Part shown: piece by piece, positions 35,273-41,339 of the stretch
Layout of the letters: each line of letters starts with the position of its first letter
Position numbering within the stretch: position 1 is the first letter of the stretch
Source: Bacteroidales bacterium
Lineage (GTDB): Bacteria > Bacteroidota > Bacteroidia > Bacteroidales > UBA10428
Direction: 5' to 3'
Length of the DNA: 41,339 nucleotides
Assembly (NCBI GenBank): GCA_016936215.1
Contig: JAFGPL010000176.1
Location: 1 to 41,339, forward strand
Translations under genes and position numbers: made by a program
Notes under the pieces: model-generated
The model's database searches: none
What the model was told of the DNA's origin: nothing
The model's input: the letters and a program-made list of their open reading frames with translations, nothing else

Positions 35273-36085
35273 ATGAAAAAAATAGCCTGTATATTTGGTT
35301 TACTCGTTCTGGCCGCTTTATATTTTGTTAAGGCCCAGGATACCCTTTATATCTATCAATCGGGAATGGTAACAGAGAAGTCGGCCATTTCAGAAATCGA
35401 CAGCATAGCTTTCAGTCTGGGCCCGCTAATACTTGGAAAAATCTCAGATATTGAAGGCAATGAATACCTGACTGTGCAGATCGGCACCCAGACCTGGATG
35501 GCAGAAAACCTCAGAACGCAAACATTCAACGATGGCACACCCATTCCTAAGGTAACGGGCAATACCGCATGGGCTGAACTTACCACGCCTGCCTGGTGCT
35601 GGTATAACAATGATTCTGCAGCCAATGCATCCTTGTACGGCCCACTTTACAACTGGTTTGCAGCCATTGACAGCAACCTTTGTCCCTCCGGATGGCATAT
35701 GCCATCAGTTTCCGAATGGAATGTCCTGCGGGATTATCTGATTGCCAATGGTTATAATTATGACGGTTCGACCACATTAAATCATATCGGTAAATCAATG
35801 GCATCTGCATCCAACTGGAACTTGAGCACAGGTAAAGGTGATGTGGGCAATACCGATTATCCTGAATACCGGAATAAATCGGGATTTTCGGTGCTTCCCG
35901 GAGGGCACCGCAGTACCATCGGTTTTTCCTATATCGGGGATAGAAGCTATTTCTGGAGTAGTACCGAAACCGATCCGGGCAGTATGAACGCATGGTTCAG
36001 GTATATAAATTATCAAGATGTTATTTTTAATTACAGTCATATAAATAAAAAACTAGGGATGTCTGTGCGGTGCGTGAAAAACTAG
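35273..36085 (+). CDS. FISUMP-domain secreted protein (second copy)
   Basis: The 270-residue protein is a paralogue of the preceding gene. It has a signal peptide (about 1-21, ending VKAQ), the DTLYIYQSGM...EIDSIAF module, and the FISUMP domain with LTVQIGTQTWMAENLRTQTF, YGPLYNWFAAI, CPSGWHMPSVSEWNVL, NTDYPEYRNKSGFSVLPGGH, YFWSSTE and GMSVRCVKN. Strand-by-strand agreement with the first copy indicates tandem duplication, with most change in the loops between GYR/GGH and the WSST motif. The role is unknown; surface binding is inferred from the fold. Confidence 0.9.
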   Translation: MKKIACIFGLLVLAALYFVKAQDTLYIYQSGMVTEKSAISEIDSIAFSLGPLILGKISDIEGNEYLTVQIGTQTWMAENLRTQTFNDGTPIPKVTGNTAWAELTTPAWCWYNNDSAANASLYGPLYNWFAAIDSNLCPSGWHMPSVSEWNVLRDYLIANGYNYDGSTTLNHIGKSMASASNWNLSTGKGDVGNTDYPEYRNKSGFSVLPGGHRSTIGFSYIGDRSYFWSSTETDPGSMNAWFRYINYQDVIFNYSHINKKLGMSVRCVKN

Positions 36086-36183
36086 AAATATTGAATCAGG
36101 CTACAATAGAATGACAATAAATGCTTCTTAAGAAATGAAGCTATAATTTTTTGAATAATAATTAAATAACTAACAGAAAAATT

Positions 36184-36711
36184 ATGAAGACACATGTAAT
36201 CTCCCTTTTTATCTTATTGTTTTTGTTAATATCCATTTCTTCAACAGTCTCAGCCCAATTATTTGACGGTAACCGAAAAGGCTTTTTACTGGGCGCCGGC
36301 GGGGTACTTGGCCATACTACCATTCACTACAGCAGTGGCAGGTCGGTTGGTGCTTTAAGTTTTGGTGGAAACCTTTATCTCGGATATGGTTTCAATGAGC
36401 AATCGCTTTTATCATTCCGTTACCGTTATACATGGATAACAACTGACTCTCCTTACCAGGGATTAGCCTGGACGGCAGATTACCGGCATTATACATCGAA
36501 AGAAGGAAAGTTTTTTCTTAACGGCGGACTGGGGCCCGCGATGTCTATACCTGAATTCGGTAATCCAAAATCAGGTATTGCATTATATGGCGGTATGGGT
36601 TACGAGGTTCTGAAATATGTTTTTCTTAATGTTGATTTCACATATACAGGATTGAAGGATGGTTTGAGTGGAACTGCAATTCTTGCTTCAATTAGTTTTA
36701 TTAAGTATTAA
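36184..36711 (+). CDS. Predicted outer-membrane beta-barrel protein
   Basis: The 175-residue protein has a signal peptide (about 1-25, ending VSAQ). Alternating amphipathic beta strands rich in Gly and aromatic residues follow (for example GGNLYLGYGFNEQSLLSFRY and GGLGPAMSIPEFGNPKSGIA), ending with a strand ISFIKY. This fits a small OmpW/OmpA-like eight-stranded barrel. It sits 98 nt after the second FISUMP gene on the same strand. I do not recognise a specific family and assign no substrate. Confidence 0.7.
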   Translation: MKTHVISLFILLFLLISISSTVSAQLFDGNRKGFLLGAGGVLGHTTIHYSSGRSVGALSFGGNLYLGYGFNEQSLLSFRYRYTWITTDSPYQGLAWTADYRHYTSKEGKFFLNGGLGPAMSIPEFGNPKSGIALYGGMGYEVLKYVFLNVDFTYTGLKDGLSGTAILASISFIKY

Positions 36712-36787
36712 ACGGGTCGATTTTCGAAGTGATAAAAAAATATAAGAAAACGACAAATAAATATCAATAACCAAAAAAATAAGATAC

Positions 36788-37339
36788 ATGCTACACAAAC
36801 AAAGAGTTAAAAGTAAAAAGTTGAAAGTAAAAAGTCTAAAAGTGCCAGCACTTTTGACTTTTACTTTTTTCCTTTCCAATGTATCGGCCCAGGAAAGCAT
36901 TAACGCCTCAGGCGGCAATGCTTCGGGCAGCGAAGGCTCGGTGAGTTACTCAACAGTCCAGGTTGTTTACACCACCAGCACAGAAACAATCGGTTCTGTG
37001 GCACAAGGCGTACAACAACCCTATGAAATTTCGGTAGTAACAGCAATAGATGAAGCTAAAGGAATCAGCCTTTCGGTAACAGTTTATCCCAACCCTGCTG
37101 CCGATTATCTTACGTTGAGCTTAGATACAAAAGTCCAGACAAGTCATGACTTGTTTCAACTGTCATTTCAACTATACAACATGCAGGGAAAGCTTTTACA
37201 AATTGAAAAGATTACAGACTGCCAGACAAGCATTGATATGAGTAATCTTGTACCGGCCATGTATTTTGTAAAAGTAGTAAAGTCAAATCAAGACTTTTCC
37301 CAACAGGAAGTAAAAACATTTAAAGTCATTAAAAACTGA
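36788..37339 (+). CDS. T9SS type A sorting-domain protein
   Basis: The 183-residue reading has a lysine-rich N-terminus, a hydrophobic signal ending NVSAQ (about residue 36), then GGNASGSEGSVSYSTVQVVY (about 41-60) and GSVAQGVQQPYEISV. The C-terminal sorting domain is VTVYPNPAADYLTLSL...LVPAMYFVKVVKSN...FKVIKN. This layout is common for short Bacteroidetes surface proteins of unknown role. The first 16 codons overlap a 14-bp AT-rich tandem repeat, and an in-frame TTG at 36821 could be the true start, giving a more ordinary signal peptide. It sits 76 nt after the barrel gene. Confidence 0.8.
   Translation: MLHKQRVKSKKLKVKSLKVPALLTFTFFLSNVSAQESINASGGNASGSEGSVSYSTVQVVYTTSTETIGSVAQGVQQPYEISVVTAIDEAKGISLSVTVYPNPAADYLTLSLDTKVQTSHDLFQLSFQLYNMQGKLLQIEKITDCQTSIDMSNLVPAMYFVKVVKSNQDFSQQEVKTFKVIKN
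36805..36867. repeat. AT-rich 14-bp tandem repeat with overlapping inverted repeat
   Basis: AGTTAAAAGTAAAA (36805-36818) and AGTTGAAAGTAAAA (36819-36832) are near-identical units, followed by a partial third (36833-36844). The stretch 36824-36845 pairs with 36848-36867 as a long imperfect hairpin with a two-base loop. It lies over the signal-peptide codons of the sorting-domain gene and could affect translation initiation. Confidence 0.7.
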
Positions 37340-37340
37340 T

Positions 37341-37372
37341 TGATGTGACAATTAGCTGATGTGATAATTGAA
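37341..37372. repeat. 16-bp direct repeat before the four-helix-bundle gene
   Basis: TGATGTGACAATTAGC (37341-37356) is followed immediately by TGATGTGATAATTGAA (37357-37372), identical at 12 of the first 13 positions. The second copy ends at the first base of the next start codon. Confidence 0.65.
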
Positions 37373-37728
37373 TGATTATGGAAAAGAGAAATGAGATTTT
37401 GGAATTGAGTTTTGAATTTGCTTTACAAATTATTGAATATTGCGAATTGCTTGAAGAAAAACGAAAATATGTAATTGCGCGTCAGTTGCTAAAATCCGGT
37501 ACTTCAATAGGAGCAAATGTTCGAGAAGCTCAAAATGCCGAAAGTAATCAGGATTTTATCCATAAACTAAAAATAGCAGCCAAAGAGGCCGATGAAACAG
37601 AATATTGGTTGTTGCTATGCGAAAAATCATCAAATTATCACACACCGGCCGATTTAATCAAATCCATCATCAGCATCAAAAAACTATTGAATTCAATTAT
37701 CTCAACAATGAAAAATAAAAAGCTATAA
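37372..37728 (+). CDS. Four-helix-bundle protein (S23 / 23S rRNA-IVP family)
   Basis: The 118-residue, almost fully helical protein has the family pattern LSFEFALQIIEYCELLEE, YVIARQLLKSGTSIGANVRE (about 36-55), AQNAESNQDFIHKLKIAAKE and ADETEYWLLLCEKS. The family was first found in intervening sequences of 23S rRNA, but many members are free-standing; no rRNA is near this one. The fold is also that of Avd, the accessory protein of diversity-generating retroelements. Met1 (37372) or Met3 (37378) could be the start. It is embedded in the secreted-protein cluster, 22 nt upstream of a C-lectin-like protein gene, and it has no signal peptide. Confidence 0.88.
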   Translation: MIMEKRNEILELSFEFALQIIEYCELLEEKRKYVIARQLLKSGTSIGANVREAQNAESNQDFIHKLKIAAKEADETEYWLLLCEKSSNYHTPADLIKSIISIKKLLNSIISTMKNKKL

Positions 37729-37750
37729 TAATTTTAAAATTTATAAAAAA

Positions 37751-38938
37751 ATGAGAACAAAAATGGACAAATTCAGAGTAGCGTTAATCATCTCATTAAC
37801 AAATCTACTCATTAGCTCATCAATATGGGCGCAAAGTCCTGAGAAAATGAGTTACCAGGCAGTAATCCGAAATAGCAGCAATCAATTGGTAACCAATCAA
37901 AGTATAGGAATGCAGGTAAGCATCGTGAAAGATTCGGCCAATGGAACCGCTGTATATATTGAAACCCAAACTCCCGTTACCAATGCCAACGGCCTGGTAA
38001 GCATTGAAATTGGCACAGGCACAACCAGCAACGATTTCTCCGTCATCAACTGGTCAAACGGGCCGTATTTTATTAAAACCGAAACCGACCCGGCAAGCGG
38101 CACGAATTACACCATAACAGGCACAAGCCAGTTGTTGAGTGTGCCCTATGCTTTGCATGCTAAAACTGCTGAAACCCTGACAGGTGAAATTACCGAAACC
38201 GATCCTGTTTATAGTACTTCTTTAGCAAGTGGCATAACTGCTACCGATACAACAAACTGGAACAATAAACTCGACAGCGAAACCGATCCTGTTTTTACGG
38301 CATGGGACAAGGATTACAACGACCTGACAAATAAACCCTCAAATGCCACTACTTCCACAGACGGCTTTATGAGCGCATCCGATAAAACAAAGCTTAGCGG
38401 TCTGGCAAACGTTAATATTACAGGGGGTTGGGGCATTTCGGTAATGGGTATATACCCGAATATCAGCATTTCAAATGCTCAGTCTTTTTACCTGGGCCAG
38501 GAATATCTCGATGGTATCATCTTTTACCTTTACACCGATTCTTATGGAAACCAGCATGGTTTGGTAGTTTCTAAAACCGAAACTACAGCACAATGGCAGA
38601 GCACAACAAGCGCAACAAATGCAAACAGAACAGAAGACGGCCCATACAACACCGGCCTTATGGTCAATAGCCCTGCAAAAACATGGGTGGAAGGTTTAGG
38701 TACAGGGTGGTATTTACCTTCGGTTGACGAACTGAGCCTGCTTTGGCAGAATCGTTATCACGTAGATAAAACAGCACGGGCAATTGGTTCAACATTGTTG
38801 TCAACCGCAGATAACTACTGGTCAAGCACAGAGTATCAGACACTATATGCATGGGGTGTCAGCTTCATTTATGGTTACACTGAAAGAAGCTATAGTAAAA
38901 CGCTTTCTTACAGGGTACGTGGAGTTCGGAGTTTTTGA
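37751..38938 (+). CDS. Secreted fibre-like protein with C-terminal Lcl_C/DUF1566-type domain
   Basis: The 395-residue protein has a signal peptide (about 1-28, ending SIWAQ). A conserved N-terminal domain follows (MSYQAVIRNSSNQLVTNQSI...ISIEIGTGTTSNDF...LLSVPYALHAKTAE). Next is a stalk with repeats resembling phage tail fibres (ETDPVYSTSLASGITATDTT, WNNKLDSETDPVF, NDLTNKPS, TDGFMSASDKTKLSGL). The C-terminal C-type-lectin-like domain carries GWYLPSVDELSLLW, NYWSSTEYQ and SYRVRGVRSF. The terminal 45 residues have the aromatic-, Ser- and Tyr-rich look of variable regions in diversity-generating retroelement targets. There is no T9SS sorting domain. Binding of a ligand or surface is inferred, not shown. 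Confidence 0.85.
   Translation: MRTKMDKFRVALIISLTNLLISSSIWAQSPEKMSYQAVIRNSSNQLVTNQSIGMQVSIVKDSANGTAVYIETQTPVTNANGLVSIEIGTGTTSNDFSVINWSNGPYFIKTETDPASGTNYTITGTSQLLSVPYALHAKTAETLTGEITETDPVYSTSLASGITATDTTNWNNKLDSETDPVFTAWDKDYNDLTNKPSNATTSTDGFMSASDKTKLSGLANVNITGGWGISVMGIYPNISISNAQSFYLGQEYLDGIIFYLYTDSYGNQHGLVVSKTETTAQWQSTTSATNANRTEDGPYNTGLMVNSPAKTWVEGLGTGWYLPSVDELSLLWQNRYHVDKTARAIGSTLLSTADNYWSSTEYQTLYAWGVSFIYGYTERSYSKTLSYRVRGVRSF
38800..38938 (+). other. Candidate variable-region-like 3' end of the C-lectin gene
   Basis: The last 45 codons encode YWSSTEYQ through VRGVRSF at the extreme C-terminus, the place where DGR variable regions sit in DUF1566/FISUMP-type targets. No template repeat or reverse transcriptase is present in the window, so this is an analogy only. 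Confidence 0.3.
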
Positions 38939-39424
38939 TACTTATCAGTTTCTGGTAATCCTGTATTTCCAGCCTTAATAATTATCTCCGGTGACTGCGT
39001 GACATCTAAGCTATAATTTTCGCAAGTGTCAACCTGCATTTCATTCATAAAAAATTAAAAGTATGCACCCCGGGGCAATTCCTATTGTAATCGGACCTGA
39101 CCCTCATTTCCGGGACAGGCCCCGTGTAATTTAACCAAACCTTCTCGTCAGCCGAAACGAAACGTGATGAAGGACTAAAGCAATTTTTTCTTCTGGTTCT
39201 CTTTATCAAAGACTATGGTGAAATGGCCGGTCACGGCTCAAAGTGCTGTTTTTAAGAAATACACAAGGCACTGCGGAACAATTCGGTGAAATGACAAAGC
39301 AGGTGACTGATTTGGGAAAGCCCTTCAACGTGTTTTTTTACATTTTTTTAATTAACACCTTAAGTAAAATTTTTGTAATTACTTAAAAAGCTATTATATT
39401 CATTGAAACAAAAAAAAACAACAA
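38939..39424. other. Gene-free region with an imperfect hairpin
   Basis: No reading frame here is convincing; six-frame readings are broken by stops and match no family I know. An imperfect hairpin CCTGACCC (39096-39103) / GGGACAGG (39112-39119) is present. TTTT-N19-AATTTTTG (39345-39375) is a weak promoter candidate for the gene at 39425. It may be relic DNA. Confidence 0.5.
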
Positions 39425-40069
39425 ATGAAAAGGATATTATTTTTTATTTCAACCGGTATTATTGCGTTATCGTGTAACAACACCCCGAAAAGTGAAACCG
39501 CGGACACAAAGACACCTGCCACTGAAGAACAACAAGTTGCATCGGGTAAGGAAATAGAAGGGGTAAAACCTTTCACCATCGAGTCGGCTTATGTTAAATA
39601 TAGAAACCTTGCTGCAGGACAGGAAATGACAAGGGAATGGTGGTTTGACCAATTCGGGAACAGGCAGTTTGAGGAGAATTATATGCTCATCGGCGGTGAG
39701 AAAACCGGTGGAAAAGCCCTTATCACTGATGGTTTCAGGTATAGTTGGGACTATAATGCACAAACGGGTACTAAAAACAAATACTATCAGTCGGTAACCG
39801 ATTATGATAAAGTTACCCAAAAAGAGATTGAGCGCTATGGCATTGCAAAACACGGCCATGAAGAGATACTGGGGAAGAAATGTCTTAAAGTTACCATTGA
39901 AAAACCGGCAAAATCTACCGTGTGGCTTTGGAATAATATTCCTTTAAAAACCGAGGCTGTTTTTGCAGGACAAAAAGTGCTGATGGAAGCAGTTGAACTG
40001 GTTGCAGGGGATGTTGACCCGAAACTTTTTGAAGTCCCGGCAGGTATTACCTTCCCGGAAACAGAATAG
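39425..40069 (+). CDS. Putative lipoprotein (DUF4412-like)
   Basis: The 214-residue product has a lipoprotein signal with lipobox ALSC (Cys17) followed by a Thr/Glu/Lys-rich linker (18-45). The globular part has a pattern of extended strands (TIESAYVKYRNLAAGQEMTR, WWFDQFGNRQFEE, KCLKVTIEKPAKSTVWLWNN, IPLKTEAVFAG) and a C-terminal DPKLFEVPAGITFP. That resembles the DUF4412/outer-membrane lipoprotein-sorting-like folds, and the family match is tentative. The gene stands alone and is followed by a strong terminator at 40091. An outer-membrane or periplasmic site is inferred; the function is unknown. Confidence 0.72.
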   Translation: MKRILFFISTGIIALSCNNTPKSETADTKTPATEEQQVASGKEIEGVKPFTIESAYVKYRNLAAGQEMTREWWFDQFGNRQFEENYMLIGGEKTGGKALITDGFRYSWDYNAQTGTKNKYYQSVTDYDKVTQKEIERYGIAKHGHEEILGKKCLKVTIEKPAKSTVWLWNNIPLKTEAVFAGQKVLMEAVELVAGDVDPKLFEVPAGITFPETE

Positions 40070-40090
40070 GCTTATGCCCTGATATTGTTA

Positions 40091-40138
40091 TTTTGCCGGG
40101 CTGTATTTCAAAAAATGCTACCCGGCAAAATTGTTTTT
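40091..40138 (+). terminator. Intrinsic terminator after the lipoprotein gene
   Basis: TTTTGCCGGG (40091-40100) and CCCGGCAAAA (40121-40130) form a perfect 10-bp stem with a 20-base loop, followed by TTGTTTTT. It lies 21 nt after the stop codon. Confidence 0.85.
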
Positions 40139-40325
40139 ATCAGTCTGTAGCCATACTCCCGGAAAAACTAACCATAATGGTGTACAATTATTTGTATTGT
40201 TCACTGATTCTTAACTATGCCTCAATTTAATTACCGGTATTCGTTTTTTTAAAAATCTTTTTCCTTAATATTACCTTAAAGCAGCAAGTTAATTTCTCCA
40301 GGAGAAATTTTATAAACGAAAATCC

Positions 40326-40793
40326 ATGAAATTTCATTCAACAGTTGTTTTTGTGCGCGACATCAAAAAATCAAAAGATTTCTATACCCGGCTCCTTGGC
40401 TTTTCTGTTGAACATGATTTCGGCAAAAACATTATTTTAAGTTCCGGCCTTACTTTATGGGAAGTACTTCCAGGGCACATTATTGACAAAGAACTAAACA
40501 CGAAAAACGAATCAAACAGGTTTGAACTGTATTTTGAAAACCACGACATCGGGAAGATATTTAATACCCTGGATAAAGCTGGCATCCGCTTTCTTCACAA
40601 AATTCACGAAGAGCCATGGGGACAAAGGACATTCAGGTTTTTCGACCCCGACGGTCACTTAATCGAGATTGGCGAACCCCTGGAAGTATTTGTTGCCAAC
40701 ATGAGCAAAAAGGGTGTGACTGAAACCCGCATCAGCGAAAAAACAGGTATTCCGATAGAAACCATTCAGACCTTGCTGAAAAATGATAACTAA
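40326..40793 (+). CDS. VOC-family (glyoxalase/dioxygenase-fold) protein
   Basis: The 155-residue protein has the paired beta-alpha-beta-beta-beta units of the vicinal-oxygen-chelate fold: MKFHSTVVFVRDIKKSKDFY, TRLLGFSVEHDFGKNIILSS, and the second-half motif FRFFDPDGHLIEIGEPLEVF. His4 and the Glu of IEIGE are plausible metal ligands. A helical C-terminal tail (about 125-155, with a helix-turn-helix-like VTETRISEKTGIPIETIQTL) extends beyond the core. The substrate cannot be predicted; the family includes lyases, dioxygenases and resistance proteins. Its last 11 bases overlap the next gene if that gene starts at 40783. Confidence 0.85.
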   Translation: MKFHSTVVFVRDIKKSKDFYTRLLGFSVEHDFGKNIILSSGLTLWEVLPGHIIDKELNTKNESNRFELYFENHDIGKIFNTLDKAGIRFLHKIHEEPWGQRTFRFFDPDGHLIEIGEPLEVFVANMSKKGVTETRISEKTGIPIETIQTLLKNDN

Positions 40794-41202
40794 GATGCTA
40801 ATAGCACCATGCGGTATGAATTGCGGGTTATGCCTGGCATACCTTCGTGATAAAAACCGCTGTAACGGTTGCAGGCAGGACAGTACTGACAAACCCGTGT
40901 CTTGCAGTAAATGTATCATAGCGAACTGTGAAATGTTAAGCAAAACCCAATCAAAATTTTGTTACGATTGCGAAAAATACCCGTGCAGAAGGCTGAAACA
41001 ACTTGATACAAGGTACCGCACAAAATACAGCATGAGCATGATTGAAAACCTTGAGTTTATAAGAGACCATGGGCTTGAGAGTTTTGTTGAAAGGGAGAAT
41101 ACCCGCTGGGCCTGCCCTGTGTGCGGGGCCATACTGTGTGTCCACCGATCGTTTTGCCTGAACTGTAAAGAACCCCGGTACGATAACCATCATGCACTGT
41201 AA
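40783..41202 (+). CDS. DUF3795 cysteine-rich protein
   Basis: The 139-residue protein has the DUF3795 pattern: IAPCGMNCGLCLAYLRDKNR, CNGCRQ, CSKCIIANCE and FCYDCEKYPCRRLKQLDTRY, then a C-terminal CPVCGA...CVHRSFCLNC zinc-ribbon-like segment. Sixteen-odd cysteines suggest metal or iron-sulfur binding; no function is established for the family that I know of. The start at 40783 overlaps the VOC gene by 11 bases; ATG at 40795, just after the VOC stop, gives the more typical MLIAPCGMNCG start. Either way the two genes are probably translationally coupled. Confidence 0.85.
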   Translation: MITKMLIAPCGMNCGLCLAYLRDKNRCNGCRQDSTDKPVSCSKCIIANCEMLSKTQSKFCYDCEKYPCRRLKQLDTRYRTKYSMSMIENLEFIRDHGLESFVERENTRWACPVCGAILCVHRSFCLNCKEPRYDNHHAL

Positions 41203-41339
41203 GGGAAAAAATAGCTGTAAAACACAAAAAACGGTCAATGTTATTTAGTGTTTCTAAGAAAACTCTTGTTATTCAGAAGTGGCTTCTAAGAAAGCGTCAA
41301 GAACAAGGCATGCAAGTCTTGAAAGTCAGGAGTTTACTA

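Noticed and set aside
38939-39424. Possible DGR template repeat or reverse transcriptase downstream of the C-lectin gene
   Set aside because: No stretch resembles the 3' end of that gene and no reverse-transcriptase motif appears in any frame.
1-41339. CRISPR arrays, rRNA genes, complete tRNA genes
   Set aside because: No regularly spaced repeats with unique spacers and no rRNA or full tRNA cloverleaf were seen on reading; a covariance-model scan was not available.

Overview
The window comes from a chromosome of the phylum Bacteroidota (Bacteroidetes), most likely an environmental Bacteroidia lineage. The evidence is threefold. The ribosomal proteins have Bacteroidetes-type sequences, in an uninterrupted rpsL-rpsG-fusA-rpsJ...rpsE order without tuf. 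There are several type IX secretion (T9SS) substrates, of both the type A C-terminal sorting and the CHU_C/gliding types. Promoters match the Bacteroidetes primary sigma consensus (TTTG-like, about 19 nt, TAnnTTTG). Taxonomy below phylum is inference.

Left part (1-11.5 kb, all minus strand): the fused str-S10-spc ribosomal operon, read from rpsL at 11452 leftwards to rpsE, which runs off the left edge. It encodes S12, S7, EF-G, S10, L3, L4, L23, L2, S19, L22, S3, L16, L29, S17, L14, L24, L5, S14, S8, L6, L18 and S5, and a consensus promoter sits just upstream of rpsL. The 675-bp gap to the next gene carries a nested palindromic repeat of about 160 bp and a promoter for a divergently transcribed EF-G paralogue.

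Middle part (12.2-25.1 kb): a divergent EF-G-like translational GTPase lacking the catalytic His of DTPGH, with its own terminator; a gliding-type T9SS protein; a UvrD/PcrA-type helicase; an ABC-F ATPase; a GWxTD lipoprotein; the rRNA methyltransferase RlmB; and an AsnC/Lrp regulator divergent from asparagine synthetase A, the classic asnC-asnA arrangement. A truncated small lipoprotein ORF and a terminator follow asnA.

Right part (25.1-41.3 kb) is accessory. It holds a 1351-residue parallel beta-helix T9SS protein, a decayed IS982-type transposase, a bacterial PH-domain membrane protein, and a TPR-histidine kinase/NarL-type regulator pair split by a 251-bp MITE with terminal inverted repeats and a 5-bp target duplication. 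A plus-strand cluster of secreted proteins follows: a small T9SS CTD protein, two FISUMP-domain paralogues, a beta-barrel, another CTD protein, a four-helix-bundle (S23/Avd-like) protein, and a fibre-like protein ending in a C-type-lectin-like Lcl_C domain. Last come a lipoprotein with a good terminator, a VOC protein and an overlapping DUF3795 cysteine-rich protein.

The most interesting items are the GTPase-motif-deviant EF-G paralogue, the MITE between kinase and regulator, and the four-helix-bundle/C-lectin pair, which resembles part of a diversity-generating retroelement although no reverse transcriptase or template repeat is in the window. All family calls come from reading the sequence; no database search was run.
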